In this document: piece by piece, positions 21,001 through 32,200 of the stretch | Layout: each line of letters starts with the position of its first letter | How positions within the stretch are numbered: the first letter of the stretch is position 1 | Assembly (NCBI RefSeq): GCF_921293095.1 | Contig: NC_060252.1 | Coordinates: forward strand, 74,296,866 to 74,360,865 | Origin: Ischnura elegans | Lineage: Eukaryota; Arthropoda; Insecta; Odonata; Coenagrionidae | Direction: 5' to 3' | DNA: 64,000 bases | Translations under genes and position numbers: made by a program | The notes under the pieces: model-generated | What the model was told of the DNA's origin: nothing | The model's database searches: none | What the model saw: only the letters and a program-made list of their open reading frames with translations

Positions 21001-22967
21001 AGATTTTCTTACCTGTGTGGAAACCCAAGAAAAGTTTATTCACTCAAACGTCTGGTTTCAGGTTTTTGTCTGAATCTTAAAAACCTGGAAAACCTGCAAA
21101 TGTCAGTAAATTTTTGAGGCCACTAAAAAGTTAGGGAAATGTCATTTTAAAAAAGTGAAAAGTTAGTCAAAAAAGAAAGCATCAGTAAAAAAATTTTGAC
21201 TGTCCCCTCTATTCAATAATTCTTGTTCAAAACATTTATTGTAGTTTTTGTGATTGATTACTCATGGTGGAGCTTTCCAAAGCATACACAGGGGTGCCGA
21301 CTCCATGGGGCCTGAGCCCCCTCATCAATTCGTAATGGGAGTGAGGAAAAAATATGCCTGGCTAATCGATTTTCCCCGGAATGTCCAGTTATCGAGAGTT
21401 GAGTTTTCAGAGCTGTAATGTTTTATGATTCTTCTAAAATGCTCTAAAAAACTTAAAAACTGACTATTTATAAAATTTCCTAGGACAAGACTCCGCTATG
21501 GGCCACCCAATATTTTTATAACTCGGCACCAGCATACGAACTCAGATTTTGCCCTTTTTTTAAAATGATTTCTCCAATGTTATGAGTTCCTTACCAACAT
21601 ATCATCATAACTGGTCAACAATCCTAATATGTATGTATTGGTTCGATGCAACTCTACAATCAATTCTCCTATCAGCTAATCTTATCTTACCTATATATTT
21701 CTTCTCTTTCACAGCTCATGTTAAGTCTAATCCTTGTTTCTTTTGTTTATGAACAAGAGTCATCTAGTATCTTAAAAACATACAAGAAATTAGGTTTCCT
21801 TTCATTGTGTACTTGTAATGCACAAATACCATTTGTATTTACTTCATCAAGGTTATGCATTTATTCTTTAGAATTATTCATTATCCAACCATTTCTCTTA
21901 ATTGGTGTTTCCCAACACTAGAAATTAGTGGACCTCTCTGTCAGAAATAAATCATGTATTTACCACCCTCATTCCCCCTTGCAGCTTTCTTCGGCATATA
22001 TTTTGTGACCAAATTTAAAGACCGTTTGTCAAAGATTTGTTTTAGGGCTCATTAAGAATTAATTAATTCATACTTTCCTCATTCCGTTCTTTATCATGTT
22101 TTACTGTGAAAGCATATTGTTGCAAGAGCTGTCAGAAAAAAATCTCTTAAAAATCAGTGTTATGAAATATGAATGTATTATCACTCCATGGCCATGTTTA
22201 CAGTATTTTTTGTGAGAAGCAGTAAAAAATGATTTTTGCAAAATTTATTTTTACTCAAGATCATGTGCACTTAAAATGACATGACCACGTCTTCAGTATT
22301 TTTTGTGAGTGGCATAAAAAATCATGTTTGCAAACTTTTAATTTACTCAAGATAATGTGCTCTTGAAGTGACATGATATTCAATGCTTTACATCTTATGC
22401 TGCTGACTCATTTTACCTTTGGTTCTACCTTTGGATAAGAATACTGTCCTGCACATTGATGTATTACTATTGCACTGATTTTTTGATTCACTGAGTTAAT
22501 CTAGGCTGCAATCAATGATATTAAGGCCTAGTTACACGGTGCATTAACACACATGAGTTAATGTCCTTTTGCATGAACGATTTTTCTGGGCTTGAACGGA
22601 ACATGTACAAATGCATGAGCCAGATTAGAAAGGGTTCTATTTTCTGTACATGCATTCACACAATTTGTGTGGTTACACAGTGCATTTTTGTGTTCATTCA
22701 TTTGTTCATGCATCCAACATTTACTTGTACCTGTTAATAATATATAATCATTGGATGACAAAAACTTTGCTATCAGGGAAAAGTTCATAAATATTGTCCC
22801 GTACTTCTTACTGGTCCATGCCTACTGTTGCAGTATTTTTTTTCATGTGAGTTTATCCTTATCTTATCTTCTGTTTGCTATGCATTTTCTAGATTGAGGA
22901 AGCAGATGTTACAGAGGTTGGTCCTGAGCGTTCTTCTCCCCGACGACGGCGTCCTAGAAAGGAGTGA
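3014..22967 (+). CDS. Cnx99A: Calnexin, ER membrane lectin chaperone (spliced)
   Basis: Calnexin holds monoglucosylated glycoproteins in the ER for folding with ERp57-like partners. Coding exons: 3014-3115, 3389-3551, 8268-8569, 9202-9369, 10732-10991, 11698-11929, 13611-13751, an alternative transmembrane exon (16468-16593 or 16654-16776), 20612-20836, 22893-22967; all junctions keep frame, giving about 596 residues, normal for the family. It has a signal peptide (residues 1-21), a globular lectin domain with the conserved CGGAYLKLL and CGNDHK cysteine motifs, and a P-domain with four type-1 repeats (xPDPxxxKPDDW, exon 5) followed by four type-2 repeats (GxWxxPxxxNPxY, exon 6). The 4+4 arrangement separates it from calreticulin (3+3). 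After the lectin C-half come the membrane segment, a Glu/Asp-rich cytosolic tail and the terminal [10 protein letters not shown], matching the calnexin ER-retention tail. The symbol is that of the Drosophila orthologue. ATG at 3014 is the first in frame and starts the signal peptide. Confidence 0.96.
4819..5235. mobile_element. Foldback MITE, TAA target duplication (PIF/Harbinger-like)
   Basis: A 417-bp GC-rich palindromic element flanked by TAA (4816-4818 and 5236-5238). The ends are GGCCTACCATACATGTTC and, inverted, GGCCTCCCATACACGTTC. Inside, long complementary arms contain repeated blocks of the form GGCCTCAAGGCC and GACAGTGTGTGGCGA. TAA/TTA duplications and GGCC-type ends suggest a non-autonomous PIF/Harbinger relative. 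Located in the second coding intron of calnexin; the apparent open frames inside it are by-products of the palindrome. Confidence 0.8.
5834..6085. mobile_element. Degenerate TIR element
   Basis: Ends read GGGCATACCCAGCGAGGGGT and, inverted, GGGCATACCCAGGATGAAA. Next to them are G-runs (left) and C-runs (right). It has the appearance of an old non-autonomous DNA transposon in the calnexin intron; no clear target duplication. Confidence 0.5.
6605..7196. mobile_element. hAT-like non-autonomous element
   Basis: Terminal inverted repeats CAGTGGCGAATCCAGGAT and CAGTGGCGGATCCAGAGAG, a typical hAT end. Several inverted or direct copies of TTTGACAAGGTTCTAAC lie inside. The flanking 8-mers do not match well, so the insertion is old or the target duplication has decayed. 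No transposase reading frame. Confidence 0.65.
8686..8920. mobile_element. MITE family A, copy 1
   Basis: A 235-bp palindromic element with termini AGGCCTGTTTACACGGTAC and, inverted, AGGCCTGTTTACACGATAC, about 35 bp of near-perfect inverted repeat. It sits in the calnexin intron between exons 3 and 4. Four other diverged copies lie near 12063, 12508, 22524 and 32497. Here the flanks are TAA and TTA rather than an exact direct repeat. Confidence 0.8.
12063..12286. mobile_element. MITE family A, copy 2 (diverged)
   Basis: Begins AGGCCCAGTTGC and ends with inverted AGGCCTGTTTATACAC. Internal blocks such as AATTTGGTTCATGCATTCA match copy 1. Older and more diverged; located in the calnexin intron after exon 6. 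Confidence 0.7.
12508..12983. mobile_element. MITE family A, copy 3, split by a 256-bp insertion
   Basis: The left end, GGCCTTGGGATAT at 12508-12520, continues at 12777 with TATTAACCCGTATGAG, and the right end is near 12983. The interruption (12521-12776) is the direct-repeat element described separately, and TAT is present at both junctions. Confidence 0.6.
12521..12776. mobile_element. 256-bp element with identical 56-bp terminal direct repeats
   Basis: Positions 12521-12576 and 12721-12776 are identical over 56 bases (starting AGAAGACGAATAAAATAG, ending TTTTTTGACAG), separated by 144 bp of unique sequence. The flanking sequences diverge abruptly. TAT occurs immediately before and after, consistent with a 3-bp target duplication in MITE A copy 3. 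The overall plan resembles a miniature LTR element (TRIM/SMART), but the repeats do not begin TG and end CA. Confidence 0.6.
13947..15152. mobile_element. Non-autonomous hAT-like element with 8-bp target duplication
   Basis: A 1206-bp element flanked by exact ATATAAAT copies (13939-13946 and 15153-15160). Ends are TAGAAATGGGTCGAATAGCA and, inverted, TAGAGATGTGCGAATAGTA. Subterminal TCGAATA/TATTCGA repeats occur at both ends. An 8-bp duplication is the hAT signature. No transposase frame was seen. It lies in the calnexin intron between exon 7 and the transmembrane exons. Confidence 0.8.
15877..16035. mobile_element. Short degenerate hAT-like element
   Basis: Left end CAGTGGTGGATCTATGGGGG; right end, inverted, CTAGAGGTGGATCCAAGATA. 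G-rich left and C-rich right parts are complementary. No clear target duplication. It lies about 430 bp upstream of calnexin transmembrane exon A. Confidence 0.45.
16168..16292. mobile_element. 125-bp palindromic MITE with TTGA target duplication
   Basis: Near-perfect inverted repeat with arms starting TACCTCCACTGCACAAACG and continuing through AACAATCGCCCACCGAATCA. It is flanked by TTGA at 16064-adjacent position 16164-16167 and at 16293-16296. It sits 175 bp upstream of calnexin transmembrane exon A, and its transcript would form a strong hairpin there. Confidence 0.8.
16468..16593 (+). other. Calnexin alternative transmembrane exon A (no Cys-Cys)
   Basis: A 42-codon exon in phase 0-0 with acceptor at 16466-16467 and donor GTAAAA at 16594. 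It encodes a short linker, then [13 protein letters not shown] and a hydrophobic segment ending in WRRASE. It aligns with the next exon (16654-16776): both read G..-R-..-Y..-W-x-A-L-Y-...-P then hydrophobic residues. It therefore looks like a tandem exon duplication. Unlike exon B it ends in basic residues and lacks the juxtamembrane Cys-Cys pair. Either exon joins 13751 and 20612 in frame. Confidence 0.75.
16654..16776 (+). other. Calnexin alternative transmembrane exon B (canonical, Cys-Cys)
   Basis: A 41-codon exon in phase 0-0, acceptor TTTAG before 16654 and donor GTAAGC at 16777. It encodes [15 protein letters not shown] followed by hydrophobic residues and VFCCSSSQ. This closely resembles the vertebrate calnexin membrane segment (RPWLWVVY...FCCSGK), including the juxtamembrane Cys pair that is palmitoylated in mammals. 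It is separated from exon A by only 60 bp, a spacing that would hinder splicing of the two exons together. Confidence 0.85.
16882..17186 (-). mobile_element. tRNA-derived SINE (tRNA-Gly-like head)
   Basis: On the minus strand the element opens with GGGATCGGGTTGGTGTGG, a box A-like segment GGCTAGAGTGTTGGC, an anticodon-loop-like TTCCCAC (CCC, Gly) and box B GGGTTCAAATCCCGG. A conserved SINE body follows (containing GGATGGGACGTTAAGCC) and a 3' tail with ATACC repeats. An 11-bp target duplication, TGTTAATACGT, is present at 16871-16881 and 17187-17197. This is a SINE and not a functional tRNA gene. It is inserted in the edge of a piggyBac-like MITE within a calnexin intron. Confidence 0.85.
17193..17472. 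mobile_element. piggyBac-like MITE with TTAA target sites
   Basis: TTAA at 17189-17192 and 17473-17476 flank inverted ends TACGTTCACTGCCACTTC and CACGTTCCCTGCCGTGG. TTAA duplication with this end type is typical of piggyBac-derived MITEs. The SINE at 16882-17186 inserted at its left end, duplicating the TTAA. Confidence 0.7.
22201..22374. repeat. Diverged tandem duplication, period about 93 bp
   Basis: Two copies beginning CAGTATTTTTTGTGAG (22201 and 22294) share most of their length, including ACTCAAGAT.ATGTGC.CTT. Located in the last calnexin intron. Confidence 0.65.
22524..22742. mobile_element. MITE family A, copy 4
   Basis: Begins AGGCCTAGTTACACGGTG after TTA and contains the family blocks GGAACATGTACAAATGCATG and TTCTATTTTCTGTACATG. 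The right terminus is lost after about 22740. It lies in the last calnexin intron. Confidence 0.7.
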
Positions 22968-24400
22968 AGCATGTGAGATGGTGACATTTTGGAGGCACTG
23001 GCTTCCTCTGAGGGGTAGTTCATCCCTGGGCATACGTCATTCTGAAAGGCGGAAAATTCTCCCTCTTTGTTCTCCATCTCTGTGTGACCATAGCCTCTCC
23101 TCACCTCTATTTAGTTTTTCACCTTTGTCCTTTTCTTTCCCTTGCTTTTTTCTCAATTCTTTTCCTTCAAGATGAAATGAATACGTCACGCTTTGTTCCT
23201 TCTTTTTTGTGGGGTCCAAGATGGATGAAAAACCCCTCAAATGCAATCATAATCTGATGGTATAATGTTTCGATCATGGAATATTCCTACACTGATTTTA
23301 CAGGTCACAGTTATGTCTGTTAGGACTATTGATATCTGTTTTTAAATCAAGCAGGGAACTGTGGGACGAGAAGAAAAATTTAGAGTATAGTGTGTGCGGG
23401 CATTTAGAGGGCCATCAGTCACTGCTGTCGATCTCATTACTTGCGTTGTGTTGTGTGCAGCTTTTTTGTTCTTCATTACCAGAGATCCTGAGTGCTAGTG
23501 AGATACTTGTGAAGATGTTTACTTTGAAAATTGTCGTGGAGGGTAGGAGAGGTAGAGAGTTGGAGAAGTGAAAGTTAAATGGAGGAAGAATGTTGCTATT
23601 CCCAGCGCCTTGATGATGCCCCTGTAGGTTGTGGGAAAGTGGTCTGTTTTTTCATTGGCTCAGATGCATTTGTGTTGTCATGCTGCAAAAATTCTGATTT
23701 CAACCATGAGCACTGGGACACTGGCTTGCAAGTGTGTTTTTTGTGCCTCCTATGTCATTTTTTAGGGTGCAAAGTCTGATGAGGGGTGGGTGTGCACCAA
23801 GCACTTGAATCTGCCATTTTAATAGTTGAAGCTGGCGTTTGCATTATTATTGTTCCAAAGGAGTGCGGCTGCTTAGAACTAACTGGACATTGGCCATATT
23901 GTCAAGCCTTATCATAACTGTGTTAGAACTATACTATATTAAGATTACTGTATTTATATCATAGTCTTCTATTAATGTTATTCTGACTCTAAATTGATTT
24001 GAAATGGAGTTTCAACTGTTATGCATTTCAAAAAAACTGAAGGGAACCTGACCAAAAATTTCATTTGTTTTTTTTAAATCATGCTGATTTGTGGTTTTAT
24101 ATTTCTTTGCAATTTGATTTGCTGACAGTTTTATTGTAGGACTCTAGTCATTATGGTAATTTAATGCAGGCAATAAACAGTTATTCAAGTAACTGGAACT
24201 TTATACATTCTTCTTTGTGAGATTTATTTTGTGTGTTACGTGATAGTGTTTATTCTTGAAGTTTGTTATGCGAGTGATTGTAACAGTGAAGATATGCATT
24301 TAATGATGTGCATTGATGACCATTTATGTAAACCTGAATTTAGTAAAAAATAAAAAATGAGAATGTTCTACTTATTTATAATGAAATATTTACCTTTAAC
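22968..24400 (+). other. Calnexin 3' UTR with polyadenylation signals
   Basis: Non-coding sequence directly after the calnexin stop codon. Canonical AATAAA signals lie at 24172-24177 and 24349-24354, giving a 3' UTR of roughly 1.2-1.4 kb. The short open frames here have no family resemblance and look like chance. Confidence 0.6.
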
Positions 24401-25056
24401 TAGTGGCTGCAAAAAAATTATAGTTGATTGTGAATATGTGTAATTATTGGACTTAAAAGTGAGTAATTCTTCGTCTCAAATATCTGCGTATAATATAGTT
24501 GACATTTTTTTGGATGTGTGTTGTTTCGCATTTATGTCACCTCTTCATTTATGCCTTGTGTGTATATCAGGTGCTAACAAGTATAAACTCATGATTTACT
24601 GAGCCCAAGAGCAACAATGATTTAGTCAGGTATGCTGCTTAATCATCAGTTGTAATGAGTTTGTGCTGGATAAAGAGAGAAAAAGTTTAATGTTCGTTTC
24701 CGGTTGCCTAATATAACCTCTGGATGTGGGAACATGTTGAGTCTTCTAATCAATGATAATGAATAGGCTTATTAATATAGCATTAGAATTGAAACTACTA
24801 GCACTAAACAGTAGAAAAATACCAGTACTTATCAAGAGTACATATACCTAGAAATTGTGTAGATGGCAATGTATTTATTATTATTATTATCCAAGTGGAT
24901 TATTTCATACTGAGGGTGAATTTTGCCATGCAAAAATCTCTGGCTGCATCAGGCTTCGCACCTGGACTTCTCACTAATTGCCAGTCAGGCTACCAGCTAC
25001 ACCTTTTAAAGCCCTCCAATAGCAAAATGAAGCCTGCAGGTCCAAACCAGTCCAAA

Positions 25057-25166
25057 CCCCTATGAAAAAATTGTATAAAACTGCTTCAAATTTGTATACA
25101 TTCATATACATTACCATGGCAATGTATAAAAATTTGAAACAGGTTTTTACAATTTTTTCATAGGGG
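25057..25166. repeat. Foldback palindrome, about 110 bp
   Basis: Arms starting CCCCTATGAAAAAATTGTAT pair with the right arm over about 45 bp around a short loop with ACCATGG. Probably a small MITE; no target duplication assigned. Confidence 0.65.
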
Positions 25167-25318
25167 AATTGTTTCGTACCTGCCTGATCTGAGACTGATA
25201 AAGCCATCTTTTCAGACCAGGCACTTAGCTTCATCGATCAGTTCAGTATCTCAGAATATCATTGAAACCAAGTAGAGATGCATCCCTATTTCATGAAAAT
25301 AATTATGACACATCTAGT

Positions 25319-25600
25319 CAGAGGTGCAGCGAGGGGGTGTTTTGGAGGATAATTACCCCCCAGATCTCAGACATTTTTTAAAGTTTAATCCATTTGACCA
25401 AAAAATGAATTAATAATTCTTATAGAATAGTGTAGGTATCAATAAAATATCCCTCAGAAAGCTGTAAAACTCACCATAATGAACCCTTTTTTTACCCTGA
25501 AAATTGTCTGGGGGAGGGCCACCCACTTACCCCTCGGATTCCCCTTTATTAGTTGCTCCTACACCCCCCCCTCCCCAGCCTTAATTCCTAGCTGCGCCCT
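25319..25600. mobile_element. Degenerate TIR element
   Basis: Left end GAGGTGCAGCGAGGGGGTG and right end, inverted, CAAGGGCGCAGCTAGGAAT, with G-rich and C-rich subterminal parts. Old non-autonomous DNA transposon between calnexin and MSL3. Confidence 0.5.
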
Positions 25601-26260
25601 TGTATCTACTTAATCATAGGTTGATTGAGACCAGCTTCCCTCACACATCATTCTGAAACTACCATAGATTTTAGTGAGCTGGATCTTCCTATCAGTTGGG
25701 GATTTAAATGGGCATCATCCGGTTCTCATGCTGAAGTTGAGGGGACGCAATTGGAGGGCACGATCAAGGGGACTCTATTGAATGTACTGTAACATTTGTG
25801 GGCGCGACCCTTAAGGGGGCTTGAGTTTTGGGGGAGCGGGAGGTCCGCGTTTCCGTTTCGTTCGTTTATTCGGATTGATCCAAGCGGTCCACTTTCCGTT
25901 CCAAGCGTTCCATGCCGTCTGTTTCATGTTCCGCTTGTTCAAAGTAAACGAACGCGGATTTGTTTCGGAACGCCACTGAAAATGTTCGGAAATGTCGATA
26001 GAAGACTGCTGGTGGATTTCGTGAAGGCATTATGAATTGACACCGTAACACACTATTTTATTTCATTTACTTACGGCACTATTTATTATTTGTGAACTGA
26101 CGAACGAATACTTTGCCTTCTGTGGAAAAAGCTTCGACTGCACGAACGAACGAAGGCTCGAGAGATTAATAGCGCAGTAAAACTGTTGCAGTGTGTAAAT
26201 GGAATTTTTTGTGTTCACTTTCTCGGAACCACTGTCTTGCTTTTTAGAACTTAATGAGGA

Positions 26261-29200
26261 ATGGTTTCCACGAGGGGTGTGAAATTTAAATTCTCAGAAG
26301 GAGAAAAGGTGCTTTGCTACGAGCCAGATCCCACCAAAGCTAAGGTTTTATATGACTCCAAAGTAAGCTTTTCTACATTTAAAACACTAATATAAGTTCA
26401 CGAGAGCTTCTGTATACCGTAAGATAGTAATTTTTAATGCCTTTCCTTGGAGATGTTGAATAGAAATTTGTACTGCTTGTTTTAACGAACATTTATTGCT
26501 TCATTTGAAGACTTTTTCCACGATTTTTTGATCTCATCTGTGGTTATAAAGGATTGAAAGATTTCTCATCCTAAATGATGATAAGTTGAATGATTTAGAA
26601 CGGCTTATCCTCACATAACACTCATCCACATCTATGTTTTGTTTTCAGGTTCTTGAAGTCATTGTCAACAAAGATAGCCGGGGAAGAAAATGTGTGGAGT
26701 ACCTAATTCACTTTCAGGTGGGTTTCCTGTTTGATCGGTAGTCACTTATAAGACACATTGAACTCTCTTGCTCTTTTCATTACAATAGATCCTCAATTAT
26801 CCATTGTTTAATAGAATTATGTTCCTATCACTTATCTAGTCCATCGTCATATAACTCCCCGACTCTCTCAGTCTTCCCAACATTCCTCTACTGTTCCTAT
26901 TCTTCCTTGGCTACAATTTCCTATCTCAAAATAACTAGATTTTAATATTCAGGAGAGCATGATAAAGTAAAAGCACTTAAGAAATTGTCGAGAATGGATT
27001 ATCTGTCTTATTCCATTGTCTGTTTGGGCTTTCCCATCCATTTGTTCAGACAATCAAAGCTCAGCATACTGTGCCCATACTATTAGTTTATTATTCTCTT
27101 CATTTCTTTTTCTTAGTTATTTCATTATTTAATCAAATTTTCATTCTTTGGATGTTCATCAAGTTACTTTGACAAAAAATACAATGAATGAATGTCAGGT
27201 TGTGTGGACCTCAAATGAAGTAAGTTAGTTTCATGCACACCGCATTTCAATTTTATCTTTATAATAACCATTTAAAGTGGTAACTACACCTTCAACCCTT
27301 GTCTGAAGTGGTGATGTAATGGACAGAGTGATTAGCTGCTGAAGTGAAGGCTGTATGTTTGATTCCTCTAGCAGGTTTTCCATCACAAAAAAAGGCTCAC
27401 ATGTTATGCTTTGCATCTTCATTAGCATGTCACTTGAAGTGGCCAATGTTTTTCTTTTTACAGGAAAATCTTTTATCAGTTGTTAAGCTGTTGTAGAGGC
27501 TCACTGAATTTCATTGGTAGGCTTTAAATTCCTGTCAGACAGAGTTTGTGTCTGTTTAGGATGTAAAGTATGTATGCCATTCTGCCACCTTAGGCGCTTA
27601 TTCAACAGAAGCAAATTATGTTAAAAATGAGGATATTTGACGGCATTCCTTGCATATTCTTCCCTAAGATCTCATCCATGCCTGATATAATTTCCTTAGC
27701 TTAGGATAAGCTTTTTATCAATTGTTACCTTAAGAAAACTATAAGAAACAGATAACTCCCTCACTTGTGCTATCTGGGGCATTGCTTTTGAAGTAATATT
27801 TTATGAGGAACAATAATGACAGTGGACTTTAGGAGTGGGCAGCCATAGGATCACGATTATCACCATCTCCTCGGCTGTACTCTATCTGAAGTCTTACCCA
27901 CCCACCTGTATCTTATATAACACCTGTGTTTTATGTATCCTTATGTTACTCCGTTAATTTTCCCTCCCAGAATCATTGAGATTGAGTCATCTGAGATAGA
28001 AATGCGCAGAGCTGATACCTCAACCCATGCCCAAAGCTCTGAATCCCTTTTTTGGCATCAGAGAGCCCATTTCTCCGAACATCTCCCCCTGTGATGTGGA
28101 AGGTTACTCTCCCCCTTTGACGTGGAAGGTTACTTGGGATTTCCACCAGGTCAGGTTCTCTATCACGGCCGAGATTTCGATGTACGAGTCATCCATCATC
28201 ATCATATCCTGATAACAATGGACGACTTGTGCATCAAAATGTCGCCCATGATGGAGAACCTGGCCTTGTGGAAATCTGGGGTAACCTTCCGCGATACTAT
28301 ATATGCCAGGAAAGCCCACAATCATTCTGCTCCCCCTGTGTGCTGTTTTCTCCCCAATCCCTTCCCATCCTGAGCACCAAAGGCTATGGGTTTCCTTTCC
28401 AAGTTTCATCCCTAAACATACCCTCCTCTCCACTCTTTGCCATTCTCCTTATTCCTATGACCGAACTACCATTGGAGACATAAGTGAAGAAACTAAGGGT
28501 GTGTTGCTGAACTGCTACGTCATTGTCTCATAAGTCATCAATTCTAGTTAGATATTTCTCGAAAAGCTGTATAAATGACTGCAATTCTTCGTTAAAACTT
28601 TCACGGGTACTCGTCATGTTGAATAAAAACTTTTGAGCAATTTCACAGCTGGGGTCACCAAAAAATTGACGTGGCGTCATGGCCCAAAAGTTTTAGTTCA
28701 ACATGACTGTCATGCTCTCTGCTTCCTCAGCAGCCCCTCCAATTCTGTGACACTGAAAGTACTTTAAAGCCATTTGTGTACTACATTTCACTCAATAATG
28801 GTGCTTGGACAATTGGTAATCTAATTATTGTCAACATTGAACATTTTATAAGTTATGGGTGCCGTTAAATTTCCAAGAACGAATACTATGCAGTGCTTTT
28901 ACCGAAATTCCCCCAGTGACCCATGTCCTTCAGGGAAATCATTAACCTATACCAGCACCTTCCACAGCCAGACTCAATGACCTTCCATAGACTATTGTGA
29001 TTTAGAAAACTCAATGTACCCCGCTAATCCTCTCTTTCTTCTCCAACACTGCCACCTTCTTTAGCTCTCGTCTCCTCACCCACTTTAACCCCGCCCTCCC
29101 CTGGCTGGTCAGATACCTATCCTCACAGGAAAAACCCTTGTCCCAAATCAAGGCTGCCCCTTACCCCCCCCCCCCTCTCACTATTCCATTCTGTGTTTAA

Positions 29201-32200
29201 CCCTCACCCCCGCCCTTTCAACTAGTCCTTTTCCTTCCGATAGATGTCCTCACAGTCACTTGTGTACTTTGCGTATAAATGTATGATGCATGCAAGATCA
29301 GTCACCTGACGATGTAACCAAGTTACGAAACCCGGGTCTTGCCCATAATTAAATAACAGTGAACCTTACAAAGTTTTATTTCCTTACTTCCATTATAAAA
29401 ATACCATTGAATTTCTTTTAGGGATGGAACTCCTCCTGGGACCGCTGTGTTGGTGAAGATTATGTCCTCAAGGATACAGACGATAATCGACGACTTCAAA
29501 GAACACTTTCAGATAAAGCACAGCTGCAGCTGTGAGTGATAATACACTTAGAAAGCTTCCTTTGTATTTTTGGATGTCTTGTGTGATAAGATTGAGTTGG
29601 GAAATGAAAGTTGAAAATGGCGTCTTAACATGAGTTTTGCAGTACATATTTATAAGGTCTCATTTTGTGACAAAGTTTCACCCTAAGAATTTGGTTCAAG
29701 GAATCGAATACCCAAAATTGAGCAGAATATGACTGTTATTTGGATTATGATGAGGTATTGAGTAATCCTTACATTTTTTTCAAATTACTAGACCTAAACC
29801 TGTTTTATTCATTGATGAATTTGTCAGAGTAAATTTTCTTTTCTTTGACTATCTCTATCACTTACATCCTGGGTTAAATTTTCTCTATATTTTCATTTTT
29901 TATAGGATATTTTTATGAGATATAGCAGTGAATACCTCGATATCCATGAAGGGAAGTAGAAATTTTTAACTTATTTAGGTCAAGAATCAAAATTATTTAT
30001 GAATAATATGTATAGCTAATTAAATTTAAGCAGGAAATTCAGAAGACTTAGCTATCAAAAAATTTGTTCAGGTCATCATTCGTATTCATGTATTCACCGT
30101 AGCTGAAAGGTTGGTTATATTAATGCATTGAAGTGTCTTACAGAAAGCCTCATACAAGAATTGATTAAATTGATTTGCTAATTGAAGAATATACTGTAGG
30201 AAAGGAATTTTGGAATAAATTCGGAATATTATAGAAATATTGTGTGTTACATATTTGAAAATAAGAGGCAAATTTTGATAAAATAAAAGAATAATTGGAA
30301 AATGGACAGCTTTGAAAGACTAGTATTTCACCTAAGGTGCTTTTGATGCTTCATTTTTTACATGGTACCGCAGTAAAACTAGGTTGTAAGTTTCTTTGTG
30401 AATTATTCTACTTCAAAATCATGCTCTCAACATTTTTTTAATCGCTTAAATTGTTTTAATGAGAGTTAATCCATTAAAAATATTGGATATGAAGAAAATT
30501 CAATCAGGGCTGTGTGCTCTTGTCATAGAATCTATTACGTAATTTTTTCATCCAAACCATGGTAATTGCTAGAAATTGTTGACTGATAAGGAAATAACAT
30601 GAAATAGCAAGGCTAAAAGACATCATGTAGTCTTTAATGATTACACATTGTACTTCAATGCTTGAAAAATTTTCCAAAAGATAGATTTGATTGGCATTAT
30701 TGCCTACATTTCTCATTATTTCATGCTATTCCTTGCATGGCAAATTCCTGCTATTTGTGCTTCATTAGTTCTTTTGTTGTCTTTCATTTTTGTGGATGAT
30801 TTAAATCAAGCATTTTGCTTATACCCTTTATTCATTGTTTGCATGCTTTGTGTAATTTGAAAATCTTGTCTGGGAAGGTGTATCCGTAAAATTGAATTTA
30901 CTATGTAGAGTTATACAAAATATAACGTTGGGATTGTGTGACGAAGCAAAGCTCTATGCTTCCTTGACAAGCAGTTTGTTGTTTGATATTCAAGTCAAGG
31001 TTTATCATGATACTCCAAGTGTGAATCTTAAGAGTAAGTTTTTATGTGATGTCTTCTTGGATTTAGTGGACATAGATATCCTTTTAAGCTGCCAGTGGCT
31101 CACAAAAATAGAAATAATAGTTGCTTACTACGTAAATAATAATAATTACTGCTTAAAAATTTCTTGTATTTCTTTTCATGGAAGTAGGAGAAAAATTGTT
31201 GACCATTTATCACTACTACTATCTTAGTATTCATAAAAATCTTTATGACTGCACCATTAATTTTGACCAGGAGACTTTGAGGTTTTTATGACTTGATGGG
31301 ATTAAATGATGTTTTCAGTGAAGCATACAGCTTTGCTTTTCAATGATAGTCATATGAAATTTATGCTTAGATATGTTTATCATAGAAGTAAGTGCTGTAT
31401 GAAATAAGTTGGCATCCATTTTACCACAATGATAAAATAATTTTCTTAGCCCAGAAATTATTCCTCAAAAGTTATCTTCTCCTCTAAGTATCTAAGAGCT
31501 GAGAATAGCTTTTAAGTTTTAATGTGCTGACTACAAAATTGGAGTTTTGAAAATATCCCTTGTGTAAATATTAAATTCATATTATTTTATCATATTAGTT
31601 TTATTATGTTATGGTACCATTAAAGGGTCATTGGCAAGCAAATGCCATGTTAACAATGCTTATATGAGACGTAATGGAAAAAAATGTGATACAGAATTTT
31701 TTTCTTACTCTTTGAGTAAAACGGTTCTGACCACTAATAATCAAATGTAGGGCAGATAAAAATTGGGAAAATTCGCTTTTTTTTATATCAATTCACATTT
31801 TTAAAAAATGCCAACTTGTCTCAATACTGCAACATTCCTTGTACCATTTGTTGTGACCTTCTCATCCAATGAAAATGAAGTGTTTTCCAGGTCGTCTTGC
31901 GTGGGAGCAATACGACGACCTCAAACAATCTGGAGATAAGCAGACAGACTGAGCAGCTGCTGGAAAAGGTGCTCAAATTCATATCTACCCGCATGCAATT
32001 CCAGGCGCGAGAGGAAGCAGCAGGCAAGGCGAAGGAAGACATCCGACAGGACGTCGGACGGGGAGGGTGGCGTGGGGGGTGGGGGGGGCACGGTGAAGCG
32101 GCAGCGGAGGAGGGGTAAGAGGCGGGCAGGGGGAGGGGCACGTGGTGGCGGGAGGGGTAGCAGGGGAGGGGGCGGAGGGGGGGTGGATGGGGAGGCTGCA

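Larger units (their letters stand above)
24401..26100. other. Intergenic region calnexin-MSL3, repeats only
   Basis: No gene recognised. It contains a degenerate tRNA-SINE-like stretch on the minus strand (about 24915-25010), the palindrome at 25057-25166, a degenerate TIR element at 25319-25600 and a GC-richer patch at 25790-26160 just upstream of MSL3 that may carry its promoter. A possible 5' UTR acceptor (CTTGCTTTTTAG) ends at 26246. Confidence 0.5.

Noticed and set aside
27240-27440. Degenerate tRNA-SINE in MSL3 intron 2
   Set aside because: A box B-like GTTTGATTCCT and weak box A are visible, but no body, tail or target duplication could be defined.
29285-29340. Hammerhead ribozyme
   Set aside because: CTGACGA, a GTAAC/GTTAC stem and GAAA occur in order, but there is an additional base before stem II, and the base before CTGACGA does not pair with the base after the presumed cleavage site.
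31897-32118. Plus-strand 74-codon frame overlapping MSL3 exon 4 in another frame
   Set aside because: It cannot be joined in frame to exon 3 or exon 5; the frame starting at 32005 fits both neighbours and resembles the basic linker expected of MSL3.
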